Of a stretch of 64,000 bases of DNA, positions 35,789 through 44,604 are shown one piece after another. The stretch is taken from assembly GCA_964557545.1 (NCBI GenBank), contig CAZLAK010000005.1, positions 9,354-73,353 of the forward strand, in the 5' to 3' direction. The translations under genes and the position numbers were made by a program. This DNA comes from CAZLAK01 sp964557545 (GTDB lineage: Bacteria > Bacillota > Desulfotomaculia > Desulfotomaculales > Pelotomaculaceae). The notes beneath the pieces were generated by a model, which ran no database searches, had not been told where the DNA came from, and worked only from the letters and a program-made list of their open reading frames with translations. Positions within the stretch are counted from its first letter, which is position 1; each line of letters starts with the position of its first letter.

Positions 35789-36691
35789 GTGATCCGGGTG
35801 CAGGTACCGGCGACTGTGGCAAACCTTGGCCCGGGTTTTGACTGTCTCGCTATGGGCTTGGAACTGTACAACGTAGTAGAAGCCGTTCCTGCCGCCCGCG
35901 GCCTGTCCATCGAAATAAGCGGGGAAGGGGCGGGTGTTATTCCCCGCAATGATAAAAACCTGGTTTATGTCGCTATATCCCGCCTTTTTTCCCAGCTCGG
36001 CCTAGAGGTGCCGGGGCTAAGGCTGCGCCTTGCCAACCAGATACCGGTAGAGCGGGGCCTGGGCAGCAGTTCGGCGGCCATCGTGGGAGGGGCTGTGGCA
36101 GCCAACATCCTTGCCGGGGGAAGGATGAGCATAAGAGAGCTCATCAACTTCTGCTCTTCCCAAGAGGGTCATCCGGATAATGTGGCGGCCGCCCTTTTGG
36201 GCGGGATAGTGGTCTGTGTTCTGGACAACGGGGAGGTAAAGTGGTTAAAAATAACTCCCCCGCCGCATCTAAAGTGCGTGGTGGCCGTCCCCGATTTTGC
36301 CCTGTCCACCAGAGCGGCGCGCGATGTCCTGCCCGCTCACGTCCCTTTGGCCGATGCCGTTTTCAACATTTCCCGCGCGGCCATGCTGGTGGCTTCACTG
36401 CAGCAGGGTGAGTTGGGCCTTTTGGGTGTGGCCACAGAGGACCGTCTCCACCAGATCTACCGTTCCCCCTTTGTCCCCGGTTTAAAGAAAGTTATGGCGG
36501 CTGCCCGGCTGGCTGGCGCCCGTGGTGTAGCCCTGTGCGGGGCCGGTCCCGCAGTAGTGGCTTTTGCCGATGCCAACCTTAACCTGGTGGCGCGCGTGAT
36601 GGGTGAAACTTTCCGGGAAAGCGGGGTAAAAGCCAAGGTAATGGTTTTAAAGCCGGCGGCTGCCGGCGCCCGTGCCCTGGAAGTAAAATAA
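35789..36691 (+). CDS. thrB: Homoserine kinase, GHMP family
   Basis: Phosphorylates homoserine in threonine synthesis. About 300 residues: RVQVPATVANLGPGFDCLAM at the start, the ATP loop PVERGLGSSSAAIVGGAVAA, QEGHPDNVAAALLGG and the C-terminal GARGVALCGAGPAVVAF. GTG 35789 with AAAGGGG upstream was chosen as the first start matching the family N-terminus. Threonine synthase is not in the window. A second candidate homoserine kinase of another fold lies at 38-39 kb. Confidence 0.94.
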   Translation: MIRVQVPATVANLGPGFDCLAMGLELYNVVEAVPAARGLSIEISGEGAGVIPRNDKNLVYVAISRLFSQLGLEVPGLRLRLANQIPVERGLGSSSAAIVGGAVAANILAGGRMSIRELINFCSSQEGHPDNVAAALLGGIVVCVLDNGEVKWLKITPPPHLKCVVAVPDFALSTRAARDVLPAHVPLADAVFNISRAAMLVASLQQGELGLLGVATEDRLHQIYRSPFVPGLKKVMAAARLAGARGVALCGAGPAVVAFADANLNLVARVMGETFRESGVKAKVMVLKPAAAGARALEVK

Positions 36692-36772
36692 TAAAAATAT
36701 AAAAATCAATGTGTCAAAATAAAATCTTAACAGGCAGATTTGCAAAGGGTTTTTAGGAAAGGCGGTTTTACC

Positions 36773-38005
36773 ATGCTGGTTGTGCAAAAGTACGGGGGAA
36801 GTTCGGTGGCCGATGCCGGGAGAATCCGGCGGGTGGCCGAGAGAGTTGCCGGTGTCAAGGCAGAAGGCAATGATGTGGTAGTTGTGGTCTCGGCCATGGG
36901 AGACACTACCGATGAACTGATCGGCCTGGTTAAAGAGGTGACCGACAACCCTTGTGAGAGGGAGATGGACGTCATCCTTTCAACTGGAGAGCAGGTGTCC
37001 ATTGCCCTTTTGGCCATGGCCATCCGCGACTTAGGTGTGCCGGTAATCTCTCTCACCGGGGCACAGGTCGGCATTATTACCGATGACGCCCACACTAAAG
37101 CGCGCATTGTGGACGTCAAAACCAAAAGGCTTAAAGAAGAGCTGGCGAGCGGCAAAGTAGTGGTGGTGGCCGGCTTTCAGGGGGTGAACAGAGCCAACGA
37201 CATCACTACTTTGGGGCGGGGCGGTTCCGACACTACTGCCGTAGCCCTGGCGGCGGTTCTGGGCGCGGACCTCTGCGAGATATACACGGATGTGGACGGG
37301 GTGTACACGGCTGACCCGCGGGTTGTACCACAGGCCAGAAAGCTCGACGCCGTATCTTACGAAGAAATGCTCGAACTGGCGCATTTGGGGGCGGTGGTGC
37401 TCCATCCCCGCTCGGTGGAGCTGGCCATGAAGTACCGCATTCCCCTGCACGTCCGGTCGAGTTTTAACCATAACCTGGGTACTGTAGTGAGGGAGGTTGG
37501 CGCCATGGAAAAAATAAATGTGGTCACCGGTGTGGCTTACGACAGGGATGTGGCCAAAATCGGCCTTTACGACGTTTATGACCGCCCGGGCATAGCCTAC
37601 CGGCTCTTCCGGGCCCTGGCCCAAGAAAACATCAACGTGGATATGATCGTCCAAAGCGCCATGCGCGGCGAGCGCAACGACATCTCTTTTACCTGCTCGC
37701 AGAGTGATTTAAAGAAGGCCCTGGCCGTGGTCGAAAAGCTGGCGCCGGAGCTGGGGGCAACGGGCGTGACCAGTGACGTGGACGTGGCCAAAGTGTCCAT
37801 TGTGGGGGCGGGCATGGCCAGCAACCCTGGCGTGGCGGCGGCTATGTTCGAGGCTATATACGAAGAGGGTATAAATTTAGAGATGATCAGCACCTCGGAG
37901 ATTAAAATCTCGTGCATCATCAAAGCCGCCGGTGTGGAAAGGGCGGTGCGCGCCCTGCACAAGAAATTTAACCTAGACGCCGAAAACGGCCAGAAAAACA
38001 GTTGA
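36773..38005 (+). CDS. lysC: Aspartate kinase
   Basis: First step of the aspartate family pathway. About 410 residues: KYGGSSVADAGRIRRVAERV, STGEQVSIALLAMAIRDLG, GRGGSDTTAVALAAVLGADL and EIYTDVDGVYTADPRVVP in the kinase domain, then two ACT domains (VAKIGLYDVYDRPGIAYRLF; VAKVSIVGAGMASNPGVAAA) that bind the feedback amino acid. ATG 36773 has AGGAAAGGCGG upstream. It ends the threonine/lysine cluster and faces a terminator shared with the opposite gene. Confidence 0.96.
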   Translation: MLVVQKYGGSSVADAGRIRRVAERVAGVKAEGNDVVVVVSAMGDTTDELIGLVKEVTDNPCEREMDVILSTGEQVSIALLAMAIRDLGVPVISLTGAQVGIITDDAHTKARIVDVKTKRLKEELASGKVVVVAGFQGVNRANDITTLGRGGSDTTAVALAAVLGADLCEIYTDVDGVYTADPRVVPQARKLDAVSYEEMLELAHLGAVVLHPRSVELAMKYRIPLHVRSSFNHNLGTVVREVGAMEKINVVTGVAYDRDVAKIGLYDVYDRPGIAYRLFRALAQENINVDMIVQSAMRGERNDISFTCSQSDLKKALAVVEKLAPELGATGVTSDVDVAKVSIVGAGMASNPGVAAAMFEAIYEEGINLEMISTSEIKISCIIKAAGVERAVRALHKKFNLDAENGQKNS

Positions 38006-38018
38006 AATTGATTAAAAT

Positions 38019-38060
38019 AAAGGGGGAAAGCGCCAAAGAAAAGCTCCCCCCTTTCTTTTT
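38019..38060 (+). terminator. Terminator between lysC and the convergent mutase gene
   Basis: AAAGGGGG pairs with CCCCCTTT around an inner partly paired loop, followed by CTTTTT. The purine-rich arm also gives an A-run on the other strand, so it may serve both convergent genes. Confidence 0.65.
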
Positions 38061-38091
38061 ATAAGCGTTTTATTTTACAGTTTATTTGTTT

Positions 38092-39330
38092 TTACAGCTT
38101 CCCGTTGATAAAGCAGTCCATCAGGCGGTGGCCCTCGGCCACGAACAGGCCGCTACGGCGCGCTTCGTCTTCGCAGAACTTTACTTTCGGGCAGTCCGGG
38201 CGGTTTTCGTTTTTGAGCGTGTCTTTTGTGTAGTCTTCTGTATATACGGCAAAGGGCACGGGCTCGTCGCTGTGGGTCTTGATGGCCAAAGGCGTGGGGT
38301 GGTCGGGCAGCACCAGCACCCGGAAAGAGCCGAATTTTTTTAGGCCCGAAAGCAAAAGGCCCAGCATTTCGTCAACCATCTCAATGGCCTTGATCTTGTT
38401 TTTGAGCTCCCCGCGGTGGGAAGCGGCGTCAGGGGCTTCGGCGTGGATGTAAACAAAATCCGCCCCAGCCCCCAGCGCTTTTAAGCCGGCCTCCACTTTG
38501 CCCCGGTAATTGGTGGTGAGTGTCCCGGTAACGCCCTCTACCAGTACTACTTCTAAGCCGGCACAGGCCCCGATGCCCTTGATGAGGTCGACGGCGGAGA
38601 TGACCGCGCCAACCAGGCCGTACTTGCTAACAAAACTTTCCATCGAGGGTTTTACCCCGTGACCCCAGAACCAGATGGAGTTGGCGGGCCTTAAGCCCTT
38701 CCTTTGCCTCTCCCTGTTTACCGGGTGTTCAGGGAGAAACGTGCTGCTTTCTTTCATGAGGCGCACGAGCACGTCCGCCCCTTCACCCTTGGGCAGGTAA
38801 CCGCCGATAGCGCGGCCTGAGATGTCGTGGGGCGGGGTAAGCACGACTTCCCGGCAGCCGTTCTTCCACACCAGGAGGTGGCGAAAGCCAAAACCCGGGT
38901 AAAATACCAGCTCTTTTGTCCCCAGCCTCCGGTTTACTTCCTCCATAAGGGGTCTTGACTCAGCGGAAGTAATTTCGTCGGCGCTGTAGTCGACCATTAC
39001 TTTTTCTTCGTAAATACCGCCGTCTGAGAGGGTGACCAGGTTGCAGCGAAAGGCCACGTCGCCCTCTTCAAGCGCCACTCCTATGCTGGCGGCCTCCAGC
39101 GGCGAGCGCCCCGTGTAGGAGCGGCGGGGGTCGTAGCCCATGATGGATAGGTTGGCCACGTCGCTGCCCGGCGGAAAGCCTTCGGGCACGGTTCTAACTA
39201 GGCCGATCTTCCCGTGCGAGGCCACGTAGTCCATATTGGGAGTGGCCGCGCACTCCAAAGGCGTGCGGTTGTCCAGCTCTTTGATTTTCCAGTCGGCCAT
39301 ACCGTCGCCGATGAGCACAGCGTACTTCAT
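38092..39330 (-). CDS. apgM: Cofactor-independent phosphoglycerate mutase-like protein / proposed homoserine kinase
   Basis: 412 residues of the alkaline-phosphatase-fold ApgM family. Visible motifs: the metal-binding GDGMADWKIKELDNRTPLEC, the nucleophile region GSDVANLSIMGYDP, YTGRSPLEAASIGV, HIHAEAPDAASHRG-like metal site (VYIHAEAPDAASHRGELKNK) and LPDHPTPLAIKTHSDEP. A subgroup of this family is annotated as a proposed homoserine kinase because it sits in threonine gene clusters; here it lies beside hom-thrB-lysC. Either glycolytic phosphoglycerate mutase or an alternative homoserine kinase is possible. ATG 39330. Confidence 0.85.
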   Translation of the reverse strand: MKYAVLIGDGMADWKIKELDNRTPLECAATPNMDYVASHGKIGLVRTVPEGFPPGSDVANLSIMGYDPRRSYTGRSPLEAASIGVALEEGDVAFRCNLVTLSDGGIYEEKVMVDYSADEITSAESRPLMEEVNRRLGTKELVFYPGFGFRHLLVWKNGCREVVLTPPHDISGRAIGGYLPKGEGADVLVRLMKESSTFLPEHPVNRERQRKGLRPANSIWFWGHGVKPSMESFVSKYGLVGAVISAVDLIKGIGACAGLEVVLVEGVTGTLTTNYRGKVEAGLKALGAGADFVYIHAEAPDAASHRGELKNKIKAIEMVDEMLGLLLSGLKKFGSFRVLVLPDHPTPLAIKTHSDEPVPFAVYTEDYTKDTLKNENRPDCPKVKFCEDEARRSGLFVAEGHRLMDCFINGKL

Positions 39331-39382
39331 TAGACCAAATACCTTCCCTCATTGTGCAGATATTTAAAAATATTTATTATTG

Positions 39383-41281
39383 CTATAGTAATTTACAGAA
39401 CAGGTGCACCAGGTGGGGGTCGAATTGAGTCCCGGCGCACCTTTTGAGTTCGGCCACTGCTTCGCTCACTCCCAGGGCCCGCCGGTAGGGGCGCTTGCTG
39501 GTCATGGCGTCAAAGGCGTCGGCAACGGCCAGAATGCGGCACTCCACCGGTATTTCCTCACCGGCCAGCCCCAGCGGGTAGCCCTTGCCGTTCCACCACT
39601 CGTGGTGTTTTAGGATGAGCCCGGCAATGGGGGCCAGCCCGGGCAGGGTGAGGGCTACTCGGTGGCCGATCTCGCAGTGGCGCTTCATTATTTTCCACTC
39701 GCCTTCGCTTAAAGGGCCGGGCTTGTGGATAATCTCGTCGGGCACGGCGGCCTTGCCTATATCGTGGAACCTGGCCAGCAGCTGGGCGTTGATGATCTTA
39801 TCCCCGGACATGCCGGCAGCGGCCGCCAGCCGGGCGGTGTACTCCTGCATTCTTTTATCGTGGCCGGTGTCAAAAAAGTCCTTGGCTCTTAGAGCTTTTA
39901 AGAGCCAGCCGGCCACATTCCTCTTGGCCTTGCTCCCTTTTTTCAGTTTTTCCCGGTACATGTTGCTGTCCGCCTCCCGCACGAGTTCCTTCATGCTGCA
40001 AGAGGCGTCCTCTCTGGCCGCGCAGCCCAGCGAGATGCCGAGCGGCAGGCCGCACCCGCTCTGGTTATACTTGAGAACGGCGGCAGCAATGCGTTTTTTG
40101 GACTTTTCCAGTCCCTCTTTCGTCATTTGGGGCAGCAGCACGGCAAATTCATCTCCGCCGATCCTGGCCACCACGTCTCCTTCCCTAAAGCAGCTCTTTA
40201 TAACGCTGGCTGCTGCTTTGAGCAGGGAGTCGCCGGCCTCGTGGCCTAAGGTGTCATTGACCGTTTTTAAGTCGTCGACGTCGCAGACGATGACTCCGGC
40301 CTGCGGGCAGCGGCTGCTTTCCATGCGCTGCAGCTCTTCTTCGAAGTAAGCCCGGTTGTACAGGCCGGTTAAGGGGTCGTGCAGGCTTAAGTATTTTAGC
40401 CTTTCTTCGGCCTGCCGGCGCTCGGTGGTATCGCGGATGGACTCAATGGCCCCGATCACGCTGCCGTCCGGGCCAAAAAGGAGCGACGCCTTGCCCCAAA
40501 GATATGCTCCCAGGCCGCCGTACAGCCCCGGGCAAAAAGCCTCGGCCACAATGCTGGTGCCGTTTTCGTTTGTGTAATCGTAGGTTCCCCGGTAAGTTTC
40601 GTCTATCTCTCTTCTCACTACATTTCTCAATACAAGGTCAATTAAAAGAGGCCGCGGCTCACCGTAAAAGGGCACGGCGTAGGCGTAGCCGCTGCGCCCC
40701 ATGATTTCCTCTTTGGGCAGGCCCGTCATTTCCTCCATGGCCTTGTTCCAGGCTATTACCCGTCCGTCCAGGTCTATGGCGAAGGTGGCGTCCGGCAGGT
40801 ATTCAATTATGTAGTTGAGCTGCTGCACGGCGGCTTTGAGAGTCTCTTCGCTGGCTTTTCTCTTGGTTATTTCCCGCCCGATAAACAGGGCGCCGGCGAC
40901 CTCGCCCTTTTCGTCCAGTATAAGGTCGCCGGTAGTGGCAAACCAGACGTAATCTCCGCCGGCGCGCCGGTAGCGGTACTCGGCCTTGCCCGGGGCGCGG
41001 TTTTTTAAAGCGCGCTCGTAAGCTTCGGCTACCGCCGGGACGTCCTCGGGGTGCACCAGCTCCATGATGTGCCGTCCGACGAGTTCCTCCGGCTCATAAC
41101 CGAGGATGCTCTTCACCGAGGGGCTTACGTAAGTGTAAAAGCCGTCTTTGTCGGCGAGCGCTATGGTGTTGGCGCTGGTGGCGGTGATTATCTTGAGCTT
41201 TTCCTCCAGCGCCCTGCACTTCTCTTTGAGTTCTTTATTTTCTTTTGTTAATTCGTCAAGCTCTTTTTTGGTGTACTCCAT
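39383..41281 (-). CDS. PAS-PAS-GGDEF-HD-GYP signalling protein
   Basis: A 632-residue soluble cyclic-di-GMP protein. An N-terminal coiled coil (residues 1-30) leads to a PAS domain (YTYVSPSVKSILGYEPEELV), a second PAS (EYLPDATFAIDLDGRVIAWN), a GGDEF domain with the intact signature ARIGGDEFAVLLPQ, and an HD-GYP domain (RFHDIGKAAVPDEIIHKPGP; LKHHEWWNGKGYPLGLAGEE). The HD-GYP core motifs are present, so both making and breaking cyclic di-GMP are possible, under control of small-molecule or redox sensing by PAS. No membrane segment. It is a separate unit from the MCP gene, and the HD-GYP gene at 25 kb is a related family member. Confidence 0.9.
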   Translation of the reverse strand: MEYTKKELDELTKENKELKEKCRALEEKLKIITATSANTIALADKDGFYTYVSPSVKSILGYEPEELVGRHIMELVHPEDVPAVAEAYERALKNRAPGKAEYRYRRAGGDYVWFATTGDLILDEKGEVAGALFIGREITKRKASEETLKAAVQQLNYIIEYLPDATFAIDLDGRVIAWNKAMEEMTGLPKEEIMGRSGYAYAVPFYGEPRPLLIDLVLRNVVRREIDETYRGTYDYTNENGTSIVAEAFCPGLYGGLGAYLWGKASLLFGPDGSVIGAIESIRDTTERRQAEERLKYLSLHDPLTGLYNRAYFEEELQRMESSRCPQAGVIVCDVDDLKTVNDTLGHEAGDSLLKAAASVIKSCFREGDVVARIGGDEFAVLLPQMTKEGLEKSKKRIAAAVLKYNQSGCGLPLGISLGCAAREDASCSMKELVREADSNMYREKLKKGSKAKRNVAGWLLKALRAKDFFDTGHDKRMQEYTARLAAAAGMSGDKIINAQLLARFHDIGKAAVPDEIIHKPGPLSEGEWKIMKRHCEIGHRVALTLPGLAPIAGLILKHHEWWNGKGYPLGLAGEEIPVECRILAVADAFDAMTSKRPYRRALGVSEAVAELKRCAGTQFDPHLVHLFCKLL

Positions 41282-41447
41282 AACCCAAAACCGGCCCCGC
41301 GCTGCGCGTGACTTTTCGCAATATTCATAATTTGAAGCTTGCCAGTAGTTATTATATTATAATTTATTGCTATTGCAACTTCAACTTGATAGTTAAGACA
41401 AAATTTTACCTTTGGGGCCGGTTTGGCCACTATGGGCAGCGGCGTCT

Positions 41448-43037
41448 TTATACCTTGAACTTGGCCACGGCGCTCTGCAGGCGCCCCGCTATTTCGGCCA
41501 GCTGCTGGGTGGCGCTGGCCACCTGCTGGATGGTCGAGGTCACCTGCTCGTTGCTGGCGGAGAGCTGCTGGGTGCCTTCGCTGGACTGCCTGGCACCCTG
41601 GATGATCTCGTTGATGAGCTCGATGTTTTCGGCAACGGCGCTCATGATTCCCTGCAGGGCGCTGCCGGCTTCGGAGGCCAGGTCCACGCCCTCTTTGACT
41701 TCCGCCGCTCCCTGCTCCATGGCCCTGATGGCTGTCTCCACGCCGGCCTGGATCTGGCCGATTAACTGGCCGATTTCCTTGGCGGCGGCCGCCGACTGTT
41801 CGGCCAGTTTTCTCACCTCTTCGGCCACCACGGCAAAGCCGCGGCCCTGCTCGCCGGCGCGCGCGGCTTCTATGGCGGCATTTAAGGCCAAGAGGTTGGT
41901 CTGGTCGGCAATGCCGGTGATCACGTTGGTGATGTTGCCGATGCGGGAGGAGAGCTCGCCCAGGCTCTGGACGGATCTGCCCATGTGCTCGGCGGAAGTG
42001 GCGATGGAGTTGATCTTTTCAATGGTCTTCTTCACCGTGGCGCTGCCGGTCTCGGCTGTTGCCGCCATCTTCTTCGACTCTTCGGCGGTGCGGTTGGCGT
42101 TCTCCAGGCTCTTTTCGGCCATGGAGGCCACCTCGTTGGTGGTGCTGGCTACTTCCTCCACAGTGGCGCTCACCTCTTCGGCGGAAGCTGCCAGTTCCTC
42201 GCTGTGGGCGGCCAGCGTCTGGGCCGTGGTAGCTATGTCGGCGATGAGCGCTTTGAGCTGGCCGGCCATGTCGTTGAGCGAGCGGGCGAGGTCCCCCACT
42301 TCGTCGCCGGTTTTGACGTCAATGGCCACTGTGAAGTCGCCGGTGGCCAGTTGCTCCGCGCCTTGCGCCATGGCGAGCACGGGCTTTCTGATCGAGTTGG
42401 TGATGAAGAAGGCTACGGCCGCGCCCACCAGGATGGCCAGCAAGGTGAGGATAACAGATGTAGTGACTACACCGGAAGCGCTGGATTCAGATGACTTGAT
42501 CTTTTCGGCCAGGAGCTTTTGGTTGCTCTCCACCAAGCCGCGGATGATCTCCGTCAGCTGGTTGGTCATGGGCACCAGGCCGGAGGCGATGCGAATGGTC
42601 TCGGCGGCCAGGGGCTCGCGGGCAATGGGGTTAGTTTCAGCGTGCTGTCTGGCTACGGCCGGCATGAGGTCCTCAATGAGGCCGCGCCGGTAAGTCTCGG
42701 TGACCTCGATGAGCTTCTGCACTTCCTGCTTTTTCTCCTCGGCAGCTATTTCCAGGAGTTTTTTCTCCAGCTCCACCGTTTTGTTGATGTTGGCTATGCA
42801 GTCATCTTTATAGTTTTGCTTGCCGTAAGCTATGTAGCCGCGGATGGCCGCCACGGCGCGGTAGAAGTAGTTTTCAATGCTGTACTCCGTGGACAGCCGC
42901 TCGTTGATGATATCGATGTCTTTTAAGTTCTTATGGATGCTCCTGTTAGAGGTAAACGATACCGCCCCCAGGACGGCCAAAAGCACTAGTACTGCGGCAA
43001 AGCCCAGCCCCAGCTTGGTGCCGATGCGCAGTTTCAC
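41448..43037 (-). CDS. Methyl-accepting chemotaxis protein
   Basis: A transmembrane chemoreceptor of about 529 residues. Membrane segment 1 (LGLGFAAVLVLLAVLGAVSF), a four-helix-bundle type sensor region (residues 35-190), membrane segment 2 (TTSVILTLLAILVGAAVAFF), a HAMP domain (VDIKTGDEVGDLARSLNDMA) and the cytoplasmic signalling hairpin whose tip reads IADQTNLLALNAAIEAARAG then EQGRGFAVVAEEVRKLAEQS. GTG 43037 is preferred because GGGGGGAA lies upstream. It needs CheA to signal; the CheA in this window has no kinase domain, so another must exist or the receptor is idle. Confidence 0.95.
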   Translation of the reverse strand: MKLRIGTKLGLGFAAVLVLLAVLGAVSFTSNRSIHKNLKDIDIINERLSTEYSIENYFYRAVAAIRGYIAYGKQNYKDDCIANINKTVELEKKLLEIAAEEKKQEVQKLIEVTETYRRGLIEDLMPAVARQHAETNPIAREPLAAETIRIASGLVPMTNQLTEIIRGLVESNQKLLAEKIKSSESSASGVVTTSVILTLLAILVGAAVAFFITNSIRKPVLAMAQGAEQLATGDFTVAIDVKTGDEVGDLARSLNDMAGQLKALIADIATTAQTLAAHSEELAASAEEVSATVEEVASTTNEVASMAEKSLENANRTAEESKKMAATAETGSATVKKTIEKINSIATSAEHMGRSVQSLGELSSRIGNITNVITGIADQTNLLALNAAIEAARAGEQGRGFAVVAEEVRKLAEQSAAAAKEIGQLIGQIQAGVETAIRAMEQGAAEVKEGVDLASEAGSALQGIMSAVAENIELINEIIQGARQSSEGTQQLSASNEQVTSTIQQVASATQQLAEIAGRLQSAVAKFKV

Positions 43038-43221
43038 TCTTATTCCCCCCAAAAATTACATTTCACAAACAAACGACGTTATTGGCGGTTAAAAACAACG
43101 TTATGACCCGTCCTTCCAACCTACATTTCTATAATATCCACTCCTTTCTGGCGGGTAGTAAATTTATAATAAAAGTAACAAAGTTCACCAAAATTATACA
43201 ACTTTAATTGCCGGCGGCTTA

Positions 43222-43239
43222 ATTGTACGAAGGTACAAT
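43222..43239. promoter_or_regulatory. Palindrome ATTGTAC-GAAG-GTACAAT
   Basis: A perfect seven-base inverted repeat with a four-base centre in the 226-base AT-rich gap between the DUF1847 gene and the MCP gene, both on the minus strand. It looks like a repressor operator, likely for the MCP gene downstream. Nothing else was recognised in this gap. Confidence 0.4.
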
Positions 43240-43263
43240 ATATATGCTTTTAATCTTAGCAAA

Positions 43264-43917
43264 TTAGTCTTGGGACTTTGGCCCCATTTTCAGCTTTTTC
43301 CCGAAGTAGTGGGCGGCGTAGACGGCGGCCAGGGGGTTGTGGCCGGTGACCCGGTCCTTGACGGCCAGCACGGTCACCGGGGCAGCGGCGTGCTTGATGA
43401 AGAGCGTGTCGTGGCCGGCGCAGAGGCCCAAGAGGACGTTTAGTTCCACACCTGCCTCGTTTAAAAGGATGGCTTGGGCCACTGGGTTGCACATGGCCTC
43501 AAAAGCGCCGGGGCGCACTTTGTCTTTTTCACCTAAGCCGAGATCTTCTTTGGGCCGGGAACCCGCTTTGCACATTGCGGAAAAAACCGTAAAGCCGTTT
43601 TCCTCCAGTATCCTGGCCACTTCAGCGGCTTCCCGGCGCAAGCCCACACAGAAGGCCAGGCCCAGGCGTTTTATGTTCAGGCGGTCGGCCAGTTCGGCTA
43701 TTTCTCTTAAGCGCGGCCAGCTGCCGTAGCCGCGCGCCTCCACCAGAGCCGCGGCGCGGGCCCAATCCCCGTCCTCGCCCCGGTAGGCTACAGCGGCTTT
43801 CTCGTAAGCCTGCCCTCCACTTTGGCCGGGGCAGAAGGCGGGCAGGGTGTCTTTTTCCCCTTTCCAGCAGGAGTAGGTACGGCAGGAAGCGCATTTTGGG
43901 CCGTCTTTTAACGTCAT
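43264..43917 (-). CDS. DUF1847 cysteine-rich protein
   Basis: A 217-residue soluble protein of the DUF1847 family, thought to bind metal. An N-terminal cysteine cluster (CASCRTYSCWKGEKDTLPAF then C) is followed by RIGLAFCVGLRREA-type sequence (LGLAFCVGLRREAAEVARIL), AMCKAGSRPKEDLGLGEK and MCNPVAQAILLNEAGVELNV, GLCAGHDTLF. These conserved Cys, Asn and His residues are the family signature. The function is unknown; it is frequent in anaerobes. Confidence 0.82.
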   Translation of the reverse strand: MTLKDGPKCASCRTYSCWKGEKDTLPAFCPGQSGGQAYEKAAVAYRGEDGDWARAAALVEARGYGSWPRLREIAELADRLNIKRLGLAFCVGLRREAAEVARILEENGFTVFSAMCKAGSRPKEDLGLGEKDKVRPGAFEAMCNPVAQAILLNEAGVELNVLLGLCAGHDTLFIKHAAAPVTVLAVKDRVTGHNPLAAVYAAHYFGKKLKMGPKSQD

Positions 43918-43965
43918 GGTATAAAAACCTCCGGTTCTTTATTTTTTGTGCATGGTCCAAAGTGT

Positions 43966-43994
43966 TTGAACAGCGCCGGCATTGGTATTAGAAT
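43966..43994 (+). promoter_or_regulatory. Candidate sigma-A promoter of the MNT/HEPN pair
   Basis: TTGAAC (43966-43971) and TAGAAT (43989-43994) with a 17-base spacer, 82 bases before the nucleotidyltransferase start and pointing at it. Confidence 0.55.
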
Positions 43995-44076
43995 AGAAGT
44001 GTGCCGGAGTTTATTAATGGCTTTTAGGTGTTGGCCTTTAAAACGTTAAAACGTGCAGCGGGCTGGTGGCACAATT

Positions 44077-44604
44077 ATGGAAACCACAAACAGTTTATTA
44101 GGCGCGCTCGTGTGCTTTTCCTGCCGGCACAGGGCGTATATTTTAAATATTCTGGGCAGGGTTATAGAATACTATGGAAGCAACTTGGCGGCCCTGGCCG
44201 TTTTTGGTTCCTACGCCCGGGGAGATAACCGCAAGAATTCCGATCTCGACCTCCTCGTCGTGCTGAAAAAGGCGCCGCCGCGCCGGCAGCGGCTGGAAGA
44301 ATTTGTGCACCAGGTGGAAAAAAAACACGAAAGGCTTGCCCAGGAAATCTACGAGGAAGAAGACATTTATTGCGATGTTTCCCCGTACATCCTGACAGTT
44401 GAAGAAGCTTTAATGTTTCAGCCGGTTTATTTTGATTTTGCCGAGCACCACCTCATCATTTTTGACGGGGAAGGCATTTTAGAGCGGGTCATTTCTTCTG
44501 TTAAGAAGCTCATGCATGCCGCAGGAGCCCGAAAAACGCCTTATGGCAACCGGTGGGGATGGGAAACCACAGAGTACGGTTTTTTGGGAGGTCGTATTTT
44601 GTGA
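44077..44604 (+). CDS. MNT-type nucleotidyltransferase domain protein
   Basis: A 175-residue minimal nucleotidyltransferase. The pol-beta-like active site is intact: GSYARGDNRKNSDLDLL at residues 44-60, with a third acidic position likely in DIYCDVS. ATG 44077 has only a weak ribosome site. The next gene, a HEPN protein, overlaps its last four bases. In MNT-HEPN (type VII) pairs the MNT protein can adenylylate and silence the HEPN toxin; whether this pair is such a system is uncertain because the HEPN partner lacks the usual motif. Confidence 0.8.
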   Translation: METTNSLLGALVCFSCRHRAYILNILGRVIEYYGSNLAALAVFGSYARGDNRKNSDLDLLVVLKKAPPRRQRLEEFVHQVEKKHERLAQEIYEEEDIYCDVSPYILTVEEALMFQPVYFDFAEHHLIIFDGEGILERVISSVKKLMHAAGARKTPYGNRWGWETTEYGFLGGRIL

